Counted from the first letter of the stretch, positions 16,391 to 24,861 are shown. The stretch is 32,325 bases of DNA from Candidatus Thorarchaeota archaeon (GCA_030669595.1 DAOVDG010000010.1:1-32325), one strand, 5' to 3'. Notes: generated by a model from the letters alone, not told the origin. Numbers and translations: made by a program.

Positions 16391-17785
16391 ATGCAGAGAT
16401 TTACAGGAAAGGGTGCTGAATCTGATGAAACACGAGCCGCAGAAGTATTCGCCATTGGAATTGGCGAATGTGGTTCGAATATTGTTGGATCATATCTGAA
16501 AACTAGCCGAGATAAGCGGCTACCGTCAAGAGTCAGAGGCTACATACTCATAAACACTGACAGAGCAGACATTACCAAGGTCCGCTCGAAGTATGGTATA
16601 CCGAAAGAGAACACGCTGCTTTACGGCGCCAGTGAGATAGGCGTCGGCGGAAGGTTCATGGACGGATACAACTCAGTACTGGAGTCAAAGGACATCATCT
16701 TCAACCAGCTAGCGGACCTCGGGTTTGAAGGCGTATCAGGGTTTTGCATATTCACCAGCCTTGGTGGGGGTACAGGATGTGGAGGCACACCGGCCATCAT
16801 CGAAGCTCTGAAGCAGAGGTTCCAAGAAGAAGAAGGACGTCGCATCTTCGTGTACGTGATTGGTGTCCTTCCATTTGAAGGCCAATCCAGCGAAGCTCTG
16901 AACTCCATCTGGGCAGTTTCAAAACTCCTTCGTGCGCAACTACAAGAACGAGGAGCAGACCTGACTATTCTCTTGAGCAATCGTACAATGTTGAAGCGAA
17001 TTATCCAATCAAGAAAGGCCGATACTGTGGACTATCTTCAGAGAGAATTGGATGTCGACATCGCGAATATCAACCAAATAGAAACGATGGTGCCTTCAAC
17101 CTTGGATGAAGCTGCAGACCTAGATGTGAGAACCGAGCAGGCCTTTGTGGAGCTTGTGAACCCTCTAGCCATCGATGTGGTTGAAGCAATGCTCTCGCCC
17201 GGCGTATATGAGGCCAACAAGGATGTGTTCCCAACTACGGACCTTGCAGATTATGCCAGGAAGCTGGACCCAGTTGTCGTGCCAGCACTGTACAAGGGTA
17301 TCGGCTTGATTCCTGACGCGGGAAGCATGCCCAAACAGTTAATGACAATGATTGACTACGCTGTCAAAGAGTGCTCTTACGCCGACATTGGAGAAGAGCC
17401 AAACGCCGAAAGTGTCTACTACGTCCTAAATGGGCCAAAACACGTCGCAAAAGCTGAATACGGTATGCATCTCAAGGATGCACTAAGCAAGTTCATTGCG
17501 CCTGGAGCCGCCATAACTCCCTGCTACGTGCAGCATTTCGTTGAGGACCCCCCCACTGATCTACTACTGCTTCTAGGCTTGCCCAAGATACCTGAACTCA
17601 TCAAGATTATCAATGAGGCCACGCAGCTAGTAAATCTCCACAGTGGACCATCTCCGTTGAAGCAGAGCTGGTTCATGAGATCGAAGGGTACGACTCGCAA
17701 GGAGCTCGTCAGTGCAATCGCTGATTTCAGAGAACTGTTCAGCTACTACATGACCCCCGGGGACTCCGCAACACCAATCGAATAA
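16391..17785 (+). CDS. Divergent tubulin/FtsZ-superfamily GTPase
   Basis: The 464-residue protein keeps the superfamily's nucleotide-binding elements in order: T1 GIGECGSN (residues 23-30), ILINTDRAD (53-60), T4 signature SLGGGTGCGGTP (123-134), the T5 region LPFEGQSSEA (160-169) and LSNRTM (195-200). The T7 loop that completes GTP hydrolysis in the neighbouring subunit reads NPLAID (257-262). The final catalytic acid is kept, but the first acid of the usual NxDxxD is replaced by Leu. Canonical FtsZ has GGGTGTGAAP, and CetZ/tubulin GGGTGSG, so this is neither a standard FtsZ nor an obvious CetZ. The longer C-terminal domain lacks the short FtsZ tail motif. GTP-dependent polymerisation is expected from family. 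Operon partners on both sides suggest a dedicated assembly. Confidence 0.9.
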   Translation: MQRFTGKGAESDETRAAEVFAIGIGECGSNIVGSYLKTSRDKRLPSRVRGYILINTDRADITKVRSKYGIPKENTLLYGASEIGVGGRFMDGYNSVLESKDIIFNQLADLGFEGVSGFCIFTSLGGGTGCGGTPAIIEALKQRFQEEEGRRIFVYVIGVLPFEGQSSEALNSIWAVSKLLRAQLQERGADLTILLSNRTMLKRIIQSRKADTVDYLQRELDVDIANINQIETMVPSTLDEAADLDVRTEQAFVELVNPLAIDVVEAMLSPGVYEANKDVFPTTDLADYARKLDPVVVPALYKGIGLIPDAGSMPKQLMTMIDYAVKECSYADIGEEPNAESVYYVLNGPKHVAKAEYGMHLKDALSKFIAPGAAITPCYVQHFVEDPPTDLLLLLGLPKIPELIKIINEATQLVNLHSGPSPLKQSWFMRSKGTTRKELVSAIADFRELFSYYMTPGDSATPIE

Positions 17786-17800
17786 GCGGATGGTGACCTA

Positions 17801-18850
17801 TTGAGCGAACCGTTTCCGATGAATGAATTGGTTGACAGGCTCCTCCTGATTGCCACACTGAACTCTACACTGATTCATTTCCTGTTGAGTTCCCAGATTG
17901 AAGGCAGCATAGATCCGGACAGGGTGGACTCACTAACTCAAGGGCTAACGAGAACCCGGAAATGGATGGAGGATGCTACCACTTCAGAAGGCATACCCTC
18001 TTCCACCGCAAACATCATGGGATTGATAGTGAAAAGACTCTCTCAGATAGAGAGCCTCCTTCCAAAGCTCTCATTTATCGCAAAGAAAGCTGAAGTCCAC
18101 GGGGGGCCAACTCAAGAGATACTATCGCTCCTTGAAGACAGCACCAGATCTGCTGAAGGTTCAACCCCTTTTACAGGGACATCCAATGTTGTTCCATTGG
18201 TTGAGGGGGCAGCTCCAGCGCCTGAAGAAGCCTTCAGAAAGGTACAGGTCGAGGACGACGAGTGGGGTTTGATAGGAAAGACTCAGCGGCTAATCAAACA
18301 GTATTCCAAACGGTGCCACGTGCTGTTGCCCACTTTCTGGCTCGAGGTTGTAAGAGACATTCACAAGTACAAGTCAAGCTCACCCTACGCCAGCGAGATC
18401 ATTGAAATACCTGCGAAGATTGCATCTCAGATAGTGAAGACTCTATTGACTGAAGCTCCAGGTGCAAGACTTCTGCAGGACCTGTCCAAGAAACGACCTG
18501 CTGAGATCTACTTGGATCCTTCGGAAGCCGAGCGCATAGAGAGAGCAGTATCAAAGTATTTCTCCGGACTCGAAGGTGTCCTCAGTGGTGCAACTCCCAA
18601 ACCTGCAGACAAGGTTTCAGAGGCACAGATGATTTTCGACGGCTTTGATTGGGGCGGGCCTGATTTAGAGAAACGAATTATAAAACGGTTCAATCAGCGA
18701 TGTGAGGAAACGCTTCGTGATGCAGAAACCGCTACCGACCCCGCCAGACAAGTCATCTATGCTGAGGCCACAAAACTGCTTTGCAAATTACAGCACGCGC
18801 TCCTTGCTGAACCCAGATTCAGAGAGATACTTGCCCAGATAAAACCATAG
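17801..18850 (+). CDS. Uncharacterised 349-residue protein with an internal duplication, in the tubulin-family operon
   Basis: I recognise no family. Residues 1-115 are helical (NELVDRLLLIATLNSTLIHFLL and an IVKRLSQIESLLPKL segment), followed by a low-complexity linker near 115-150. Two copies of one module follow. Copy 1 (about 152-228) has EWG, RLIKQYSKRC, then ASEI and LLTEAPGARLL. Copy 2 (about 281-346) has DWG, RIIKRFNQRC, then AEATKLL and LLAEPRFREIL. Trp155-Cys172 and Trp284-Cys301 have exactly the same spacing. There is no signal peptide or membrane helix. The start is TTG at 17801, with GGTGA four bases upstream; ATG 17819 is an alternative. It lies 15 bases after the GTPase stop, making it the third gene of the operon and a likely accessory factor. 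Confidence 0.75.
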   Translation: MSEPFPMNELVDRLLLIATLNSTLIHFLLSSQIEGSIDPDRVDSLTQGLTRTRKWMEDATTSEGIPSSTANIMGLIVKRLSQIESLLPKLSFIAKKAEVHGGPTQEILSLLEDSTRSAEGSTPFTGTSNVVPLVEGAAPAPEEAFRKVQVEDDEWGLIGKTQRLIKQYSKRCHVLLPTFWLEVVRDIHKYKSSSPYASEIIEIPAKIASQIVKTLLTEAPGARLLQDLSKKRPAEIYLDPSEAERIERAVSKYFSGLEGVLSGATPKPADKVSEAQMIFDGFDWGGPDLEKRIIKRFNQRCEETLRDAETATDPARQVIYAEATKLLCKLQHALLAEPRFREILAQIKP

Positions 18851-18881
18851 AGCTTGTGAAGCCACCGGCGTGAACATATTT

Positions 18882-18889
18882 GATATAAG
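18882..18889 (+). promoter_or_regulatory. TATA-like box for the acyl-CoA synthetase alpha subunit gene
   Basis: GATATAAG lies 42 bases before the ATG at 18931, with an AGAGGG ribosome site in between. It indicates that this gene has its own promoter, separate from the tubulin-family operon. Confidence 0.5.
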
Positions 18890-18930
18890 TAAGACATGTC
18901 GGTTCCACTCAAGCTTAGAGAGGGTAAACC

Positions 18931-20337
18931 ATGTCGGGTCTAGAGAGAATGCTTAATCCCAAAAAGACAGCTGTCATTGGCGTTAGCACATCGAATCCAT
19001 TCTTCCCCGGAAACGTCATCTTCAGGAAGTTGCGTTTCGAAAATGGCCTTCCCACGTTTCCTATCAACCCGAAAGGAGGAATGGTAGAAGGACAGAAAGT
19101 ATACAAATCGATTCTGGAAGCTCCGGATGGCATCGACCTCGTCGTCATCTCAGTTCCATCCAAGCATATACCCGGAATAATCGAGCAATGTGGAAGCAAG
19201 AAGATTCCCTCTATCATAGTCGTATCTGGAGGCTTCGGTGAAATAGGTCCCACAGGTGCAACTCTGCAAGCAGAGATTATCGATATCGCAAATAAGTACC
19301 ACATAACCATGGTGGGGCCTAATTGCATTGGTGTATTCGTACCTGACAAGCTTGACACATTTTTCTTGCCCTCTGAAAGAGTCGCTCGACCAAGAAAAGG
19401 GCACGTGGCGATCATATCTCAGAGTGGTGGGTGGCTCGTTGAGCGACTCGAAGAGTTTGCAACGCGCGACCTAGGAATTGCAGCAGCAGTTTCCATTGGC
19501 AACTCAGCCCAAGTGAACGTGACTGATTTCGTTAAGCATTTTGGCAAAGACAAGAACGTGCGAGTCATTCTGGCCTATATCGAAGGTTTTGAGCCCAATG
19601 AGGGACGAGAGTTTGTTGAAGCCTGTGCCGAGGTTGTGCCAAGAAAGCCTGTGGTTGTTCTGAAGGGAGGTGACTCGGAAGCCGGGCATCGGGCAACACA
19701 GAGTCACACTTCATCTCTCGCCGGAGATTCTGTTGTGGCAGCTGCCGCTTTCAAGCAGTACGGAGTAATTCAAGCGGTAGATGAAGATGAGGTCATGGCT
19801 TACACTAAGGTATTCTCATTTAATCCTCGCTTGATGAAAGGCTCAAGAGTTGGAGTAATAACTGTCAGCGGGGGTCATGGTGTTATTGCCAGCGATGAGG
19901 CGTCATTCTATGGTCTGGTACTCCCGCCGTTCACCAAGGAAGACCAAGAAGCTATGAGGGAAGTGATGACTCCTGCATACAGAAGGATTGCCTCATTTAC
20001 AAATCCGATCGACCTCACGGGAAGTGCGGCAGATATCGACTACGAGCAGGTGCTAAAGGTCATGCTCGGCTTGGACTACATCGACTCCGCCTTGTTGTTG
20101 CTCCTGCCTTACACTTCAGGAATATCCCTTCAGATTGGAGCGAGAGCAGCGAATGTTACAAAGCAATTCAACAAGTGCGTGGTCGCCTATGTTCCGGACT
20201 TGAACAAGTATGAAGTAATTCTGAGAGGCTTCGAGCTCAATGGCATTCCTGTGGGCGATACAATAGAAGAAGCAGTGCAGATGCTCAATGGAATTCGAGT
20301 TCGCTCTAGGTTCCTTCGACAAATAGGAAATCCGTAA
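18931..20337 (+). CDS. acdA: ADP-forming acyl-CoA synthetase, alpha subunit
   Basis: The 468-residue protein matches the alpha subunit of archaeal acetate/acyl-CoA:ADP ligases (about 455-465 residues). It has an N-terminal CoA-binding domain (LNPKKTAVIGVS at 8-19, then FPINPKGG), the VVISVPSKHIPGIIEQCG and IIVVSGGFGEIG strands, MVGPNCIGV near 130, AIISQSGG near 160, and the phosphorylated-histidine region QSHTSSLAGD near 256-265, followed by a second ligase domain ending in TNPIDLTGSA. The complex makes ATP from an acyl-CoA and releases the free acid. The ATP-grasp beta subunit is not adjacent: the next gene is the oppositely oriented isoprenoid isomerase. Substrate range cannot be judged. 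Confidence 0.92.
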   Translation: MSGLERMLNPKKTAVIGVSTSNPFFPGNVIFRKLRFENGLPTFPINPKGGMVEGQKVYKSILEAPDGIDLVVISVPSKHIPGIIEQCGSKKIPSIIVVSGGFGEIGPTGATLQAEIIDIANKYHITMVGPNCIGVFVPDKLDTFFLPSERVARPRKGHVAIISQSGGWLVERLEEFATRDLGIAAAVSIGNSAQVNVTDFVKHFGKDKNVRVILAYIEGFEPNEGREFVEACAEVVPRKPVVVLKGGDSEAGHRATQSHTSSLAGDSVVAAAAFKQYGVIQAVDEDEVMAYTKVFSFNPRLMKGSRVGVITVSGGHGVIASDEASFYGLVLPPFTKEDQEAMREVMTPAYRRIASFTNPIDLTGSAADIDYEQVLKVMLGLDYIDSALLLLLPYTSGISLQIGARAANVTKQFNKCVVAYVPDLNKYEVILRGFELNGIPVGDTIEEAVQMLNGIRVRSRFLRQIGNP

Positions 20338-20362
20338 TGACGTAGCGTATGAGCGGTTTTCC

Positions 20363-21490
20363 CTACACCCGAGTATACTTCGAGTAATCGATACCAAGAG
20401 ACTGTAAGTGCTTCAGAAGGTCGCCAGTGATTATAATCGGTTTCGTTGTCAAGTCTGCAAGGGCTTCACAACCGGTGAGATACATTGCGACTTTCAAACC
20501 CTCGATGATCTTTTCGACCTCATCAATAACCTCTGAAACTGTCCCGCGAGCTGCGGGTTTCAGCAGTGGGTGAGCTACTCCTGCGGCAACGGCGCCGAGA
20601 CTCAAAGCTTTGGCAACATCAAGCCCGGTTCTTATTCCACCTGTCGCTACTACATCAAGTTCAGTAGCATCAGCAACCATGATGACACTCAAAGCTGTGG
20701 GAATTCCCCAGTCCCAGAAATCATTACCCAATTGGATTTTGACTTCGTCGCCGTCCCGCACGGCTCGGAAGTACTCTACGGCAGCCCAACTTGTTCCTCC
20801 CACGCCGCCAACGTCCACTGCATCAACCCCTACCTCCTCAAGACTGCGAGCGACTTCGCCAGAGATCCCGGCCCCAGTTTCTTTTACCATGACAGGAATG
20901 TCCACTGAATCCACGATGGCTCTTATGTGTCCGAGCACTCCAATGGAATTGCAGTCACCTTCCGGTTGGATAGCCTCTTGAAGTGGATTGAGATGAATCG
21001 CAATGATGTCCGCATCAATCATCTCGATGACTTCTTGAGCTGCCTTCACGTGAGTTGCACCGATATTTGCGATGATCGGCACAGAAGGCGCCTCTTCACG
21101 GACTACCTTGAACGTGTTTGCTAGGGTTGAATCCTCAATTGCTGCGCGTTGACTCCCAACTCCCATTGGAATTTTCAACTCTTCGGCTGCCTGAGCAAGG
21201 CTCCGATTGATCTCCAAAGTTTGAGGGTGGCCGCCTGTCATTGCAGCAATAATAATTGGCGCTGAAGCTTTTAGCCCTAGAAGGTTGGTTGTGAGGTCGA
21301 TATTATCCTTATCAATTTCGGGCAATGCATTATGCATGAACTCGATGTCAGCAAACATACTGAGCGCCCTGCACTGAACATCCTCATCCAGACAGATTTC
21401 GATGTGTTCGATTTTGCGTCTGCGCGTTAGAGAAGCCTCCGAACCATCTTCTTCGCCCAATGGTTTTCCTTCGGAATCATGCTGCACCAT
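20363..21490 (-). CDS. fni: Type 2 isopentenyl-diphosphate delta-isomerase
   Basis: The FMN- and NADPH-dependent enzyme interconverts isopentenyl and dimethylallyl diphosphate for isoprenoid lipids. Visible family features are RRKIEHIEICL near the N-terminus, APIIIAAMTGGHP, the GVGSQRAA segment, HLNPLQEAIQPEGD, the strand VMVKETGAGIS, DVGGVGGTSWAAVE and the phosphate-binding VATGGIRTGLDVAKALSLGA. All sit in the expected TIM-barrel order. The preferred ATG at 21490 gives 375 residues and follows an AGGGTG site. A GTG (21538) and an ATG (21520) upstream lack ribosome sites. The gene converges with the acyl-CoA synthetase gene with a 25-base gap. Its role in making archaeal ether-lipid precursors is the natural assumption. 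Confidence 0.94.
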   Translation of the reverse strand: MVQHDSEGKPLGEEDGSEASLTRRRKIEHIEICLDEDVQCRALSMFADIEFMHNALPEIDKDNIDLTTNLLGLKASAPIIIAAMTGGHPQTLEINRSLAQAAEELKIPMGVGSQRAAIEDSTLANTFKVVREEAPSVPIIANIGATHVKAAQEVIEMIDADIIAIHLNPLQEAIQPEGDCNSIGVLGHIRAIVDSVDIPVMVKETGAGISGEVARSLEEVGVDAVDVGGVGGTSWAAVEYFRAVRDGDEVKIQLGNDFWDWGIPTALSVIMVADATELDVVATGGIRTGLDVAKALSLGAVAAGVAHPLLKPAARGTVSEVIDEVEKIIEGLKVAMYLTGCEALADLTTKPIIITGDLLKHLQSLGIDYSKYTRV

Positions 21491-21571
21491 GTCAAGAACA
21501 CCCTTCCACTTGGAACTCATGCAATTTACTGATAGCACTTGCGGTCACACAGGAGTTGCGTGATGCGAAGA

Positions 21572-21579
21572 CTTTATTC
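21572..21579 (+). promoter_or_regulatory. TATA-like box for the 179-residue membrane protein gene
   Basis: CTTTATTC lies 36 bases before the ATG at 21615, which is preceded by the strong ribosome site GAGGAAGG. The octamer is identical to the one at 6712-6719. Confidence 0.45.
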
Positions 21580-21614
21580 TGAGTGCTACCGGAACTTCAA
21601 TACGAGGAAGGTAA

Positions 21615-22154
21615 ATGGACGAGGAAACCAAGTATAGAGTGGAAGACCCCGGTCAAGTTGATGATGAACAACCAAGCATTATGAAACCACTTCCCCCCGC
21701 TCCTAAAGCCCATAGGGAAAGAAGAAAACGTCCTGTACCCATAATCAAGTTTCTAGGTGTGACAATGAAGGAAACTAGCCGGGACAATCTGCTCTTCATC
21801 ATGGTACCTCTTCTTGTTGGTCTTATGGATGCGAACATTTACTCTTGGATTATAGTCGGGATTCTGGAGGAATCTTCAATCTACATGTTTGTCCTTCCAT
21901 TATTCGCTGCCATTCCGGTGGGCCTTTTAATGCCAAACATAGGAAGGGCGATAGGAGGTGCAATACTTGCATCCATATTCTTCGCGACATTCGTTGTGGC
22001 GTTCTTTATAGCCCCTGGCTTCTACTCACAATCTGGCAACATCGGTGATTTCCTCATGAGTGCGGCTGTTGTAACCATGGTTTACGTCGTCTTCGTATCT
22101 CTCGCATCGTTGTTGGGGAGCATAGTTGGGATGTTGCTTCGCGAGTTCTTATGA
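21615..22154 (+). CDS. Small integral membrane protein of unknown function
   Basis: The 179-residue product has a polar, proline-rich cytoplasmic N-terminus of about 60 residues (KPLPPAPKAHRERRKRP) followed by about four hydrophobic helices: LLFIMVPLLVGLM, FVLPLFAAIPVGLLMP, a glycine-rich IGGAILASIFFATFVVAFFI and VVTMVYVVFVSLASLLGSIV. I recognise no family. The positive cluster before the first helix suggests the N-terminus stays inside. The start is clear from GAGGAAGG four bases upstream. The HDAC-like gene follows after 53 bases on the same strand and may share its transcript, but no functional link is evident. Confidence 0.75.
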   Translation: MDEETKYRVEDPGQVDDEQPSIMKPLPPAPKAHRERRKRPVPIIKFLGVTMKETSRDNLLFIMVPLLVGLMDANIYSWIIVGILEESSIYMFVLPLFAAIPVGLLMPNIGRAIGGAILASIFFATFVVAFFIAPGFYSQSGNIGDFLMSAAVVTMVYVVFVSLASLLGSIVGMLLREFL

Positions 22155-22207
22155 CGTGCACCTGCTTCATAGGAAATAAGCGAGACCCCTCTCAGTAGGA
22201 ACCCACG

Positions 22208-23359
22208 ATGAAAGGAAAGCTTGTCTACCCATATTCAGATGCTTTGCTTCAATACGAATTCAAGAAGGAACACCCACTCACGCCCGAAAGATTGAAGCTG
22301 ACCCATCTGTTGTCAGAACAGCTCGGGCTCATGGACAAGGTACAACTAATCGAGCCTACAGTGGCAGAGAGAGCGGATCTGGAGATGTTTCATACTCCTG
22401 ATTTCATAGATGCTGTTGTGGAGTGTGGCGATCGCGACCACATCAATGCGAGGTACGGTTTGGGGATAGCGGATAATCCAACATTTCCTAGAATCTACGA
22501 TGCGGCGGCGAGATACGTCGGAGCAACCCTCGATGGAATGAAGGAGATAGTAAAGGGAGCATCCCATGCGTTCTGCATTTCAGGCGGACTTCACCATGCT
22601 CATAGAAGCGAGGCTTCCGGCTTTTGCATCTTCAATGATATTGTGACAGCAGTGATGTACCTTCAGAAAAAAAAGCCAAGCAGAGTGCTCTACCTCGATA
22701 TTTTTGACGCTCACCATGGTGATGGGGTTCAGAATGCGTTCTACAGGTCGAAAGACGTTCTTACAATCTCCGCACATCAGACTGGCAAGACTCTATTCCC
22801 AGGTACAGGCTTCGTGTATGAAATTGGCGGTGGAGAGGGCATTGGCTATTCTGTAAACGTGCCGGTGCTTCCGGGAACAGGAACCCCTGAACTGATACGG
22901 ATTGTCGAAGAGGTCGTTGTGCCGCTCTTTGAGTCTTTTCAACCCAATCTACTTGTTACTCAACTTGGAGTGGATGGACATTTCCTCGATCCGTTGGCAC
23001 ACTTAGCTTACACTAGTCATGGATACGAAACCAGCCTTAAGTGTATCAAGAAGTTATCCGAAGATATCTGCGATATCGGTTGGCTGGCTGTAGGTGGGGG
23101 CGGATATCATCCTGTGAATGTCGCAAGGCTCTGGACGCTTTTTCTGGCCATCATGTTGGACGAGGACGTACCAAGATACTTGCCAGACGAATTCAAGCAA
23201 GAATGCAAAATGCGGGGATACAAGGAATTCCCGGAAACAATGAGGGATGAGCAGGAAGTAGTCCAGCAGTACTTCTCCCAGGAGCAGGTCACTCTGGATC
23301 TTGATAGAGTATTCAGACGTATCGAGGAGCTGGTCTTTCCCTATCATGGCATCCAGTAA
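22208..23359 (+). CDS. Histone deacetylase/AcuC-family zinc amidohydrolase
   Basis: The 383-residue length and motifs match the AcuC/class I HDAC family: His-His at 129-130 (GGLHHAHRSEASGFCIFND), the zinc motif at 164-173, the zinc Asp in FLDPLAHL near 258, and the catalytic Tyr in GGGGYHPVN near residue 301. The charge-relay and zinc motif is normally DxDxHHGDG. Here it reads D164-I-F-D167-A-H169-H170-G-D172, one residue longer between the first two aspartates. Zinc ligands (D167, H169 and the late Asp) keep their spacing, so catalysis may persist. The enzyme removes acyl groups from lysine or from small amides; AcuC proteins are linked to acetyl-CoA synthetase control. The gene may be cotranscribed with the membrane protein upstream. 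Confidence 0.9.
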   Translation: MKGKLVYPYSDALLQYEFKKEHPLTPERLKLTHLLSEQLGLMDKVQLIEPTVAERADLEMFHTPDFIDAVVECGDRDHINARYGLGIADNPTFPRIYDAAARYVGATLDGMKEIVKGASHAFCISGGLHHAHRSEASGFCIFNDIVTAVMYLQKKKPSRVLYLDIFDAHHGDGVQNAFYRSKDVLTISAHQTGKTLFPGTGFVYEIGGGEGIGYSVNVPVLPGTGTPELIRIVEEVVVPLFESFQPNLLVTQLGVDGHFLDPLAHLAYTSHGYETSLKCIKKLSEDICDIGWLAVGGGGYHPVNVARLWTLFLAIMLDEDVPRYLPDEFKQECKMRGYKEFPETMRDEQEVVQQYFSQEQVTLDLDRVFRRIEELVFPYHGIQ

Positions 23360-23387
23360 TCAGAGAAATCGGATGGTAGTGTAGAAG

Positions 23388-24020
23388 TCAACGTTGCTCC
23401 AGCTGAGCATCAACCCACTTGCGTACCATCTGTGTTACAAGATTAGATGATGCTGCGATTATTATCGAGTCGGCATCCTCAGATAGCAGAGAGGACGGGT
23501 CAACTCCCGATCGAGCCATCTTAAGAAGAGAAGGAAAGCAGAGAAATCCTAAAGCCTCAACCACATCAGCAGATTCAGCGCCAGTTATTTGAACTGATAT
23601 GCCAATGACATCTGTGGGAGAAATGCGCGAGTCAATGTTCACTATGTCTGTCAGATGATTTATAGTTCCCGAGACAACCACATCGGGTTCTACGCATTCA
23701 TCATGGACGCGGGTCGCTCCATTATCAAAAATAATAGACAGGAGTTCATCAACATCCGTGGCCTTGAAGCATATTGTCAGATCTCTGAACGAATGCTCGG
23801 TTGAATCCATGTATTTCTCGAATTCCGACTCAGGCATCTTATGAATATCGCGAGCACGCTCAATGCCAACTTTCATTGCCGCTCTGCAGCCATCAACTAC
23901 TGGACCCAGATACTCCATGAGCATGAACTTGTCCAGATTGACTGCGCTCGATAACTGCTTTAGGTGCCACTTCAGATTCGTTCGATTTTCCTTCTCTGAC
24001 AATATAATCCTAACTAGCAT
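23388..24020 (-). CDS. SCP2-like sterol/lipid-carrier-type protein
   Basis: The 210-residue product starts MLVRIILSEKENRTNLKWHL. Its second half (about 85-190) has a pattern similar to SCP2 domains: a strand TICFKATD, then VEPDVVVSGTINHLTDIV, then a DVIGISVQITGAESADVVEALGFL segment. SCP2 folds bind hydrophobic ligands such as acyl-CoA or lipids in the cytosol. The match is a resemblance in pattern, not a set of diagnostic residues, so I rate it moderate. The ATG at 24020 is preferred over a TTG at 24056, since neither has a ribosome site. The gene is convergent with the HDAC gene (27-base gap) and divergent from the amidohydrolase gene. Confidence 0.55.
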   Translation of the reverse strand: MLVRIILSEKENRTNLKWHLKQLSSAVNLDKFMLMEYLGPVVDGCRAAMKVGIERARDIHKMPESEFEKYMDSTEHSFRDLTICFKATDVDELLSIIFDNGATRVHDECVEPDVVVSGTINHLTDIVNIDSRISPTDVIGISVQITGAESADVVEALGFLCFPSLLKMARSGVDPSSLLSEDADSIIIAASSNLVTQMVRKWVDAQLEQR

Positions 24021-24111
24021 TATTGCAGTGGTATTTAGAGATGGTGTTTGACCCAAGAAACAATATTACAGGATGTGAATACCAAAACACAAGCAACTGC
24101 AACGGGGTTAA

Positions 24112-24861
24112 ATGGTGACCATCGACATCCACACGCATCTTGGAAGTACACGAATGGAATCTGATGATGTCAGTGACAACACATTGAAGAACCATGTTGA
24201 TGAACTCATTCGACATATGGACATGCACGGAATCAAGAAAGCGGTTGTGTGTCCGACATCGCCCAAGTATGATAATGACATTCATATCGCGGCTGCTTCG
24301 ATGAACCCTGATAGACTGATGAGCGCCTGTGCGGTTATTCCAAGACCACTAGGCAACGCGCGGAAGATGGTTACACGCTATGCTGATGAAGGATGCAAAG
24401 CGATTATTTTCGATGACAGGCTGTATCACCCTCGAGATCCTGCCGCTTATGCGCTGCTACAGGCATCTGTTGAAGCCAGTCTAGCTGTCTATCTGCACAA
24501 TACCGAAATGACCGGTGATACGATTACCTTCTTAGACCGAGCATCGCAGATGTATCCGGATGGCAGATTCGTCGTGCTCCATATGGGAGGGCTCTTCGGT
24601 TTCCCTAAGTTATTACCTTTGGTGACTAGGAGCAACGTCTGGTTAGAGGTGTCAGTAACATTGATCAAGCTAGTCGAGTCACCACTGAAGGTTTTCCTTG
24701 ATGCTCTTGTTCAGGATATCGGCGTCAGGAGGTTAGTCTTTGGTTCGGAGCATTATACAGAGTATGGCGACCTAAGAGCTGTGCTGAATATGATAGACCT
24801 CAATGTAGAAACCAGTCAAATCATTACGAACGGCAACGCCAAGGACATCCTGCGCCTTTAG
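24112..24861 (+). CDS. Amidohydrolase-2-family metal-dependent hydrolase
   Basis: The 249-residue TIM-barrel protein starts MVTIDIHTHLG, with the HxH metal motif (His7, His9). Further conserved points are LHNTEMTGDT near residue 127 (His on strand 5), VVLHMGG near 154 (His on strand 6), and a C-terminal strand VFGSEHYTEYGD. Here the family's usual late Asp is represented by an acidic position (Glu in GSEHY). This fits PF04909-type hydrolases and decarboxylases, which act on cyclic amides or carboxylic acids. The protein is shorter than typical members (about 280-330). No substrate can be named. A GTG at 24115 is an alternative start. Confidence 0.85.
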   Translation: MVTIDIHTHLGSTRMESDDVSDNTLKNHVDELIRHMDMHGIKKAVVCPTSPKYDNDIHIAAASMNPDRLMSACAVIPRPLGNARKMVTRYADEGCKAIIFDDRLYHPRDPAAYALLQASVEASLAVYLHNTEMTGDTITFLDRASQMYPDGRFVVLHMGGLFGFPKLLPLVTRSNVWLEVSVTLIKLVESPLKVFLDALVQDIGVRRLVFGSEHYTEYGDLRAVLNMIDLNVETSQIITNGNAKDILRL

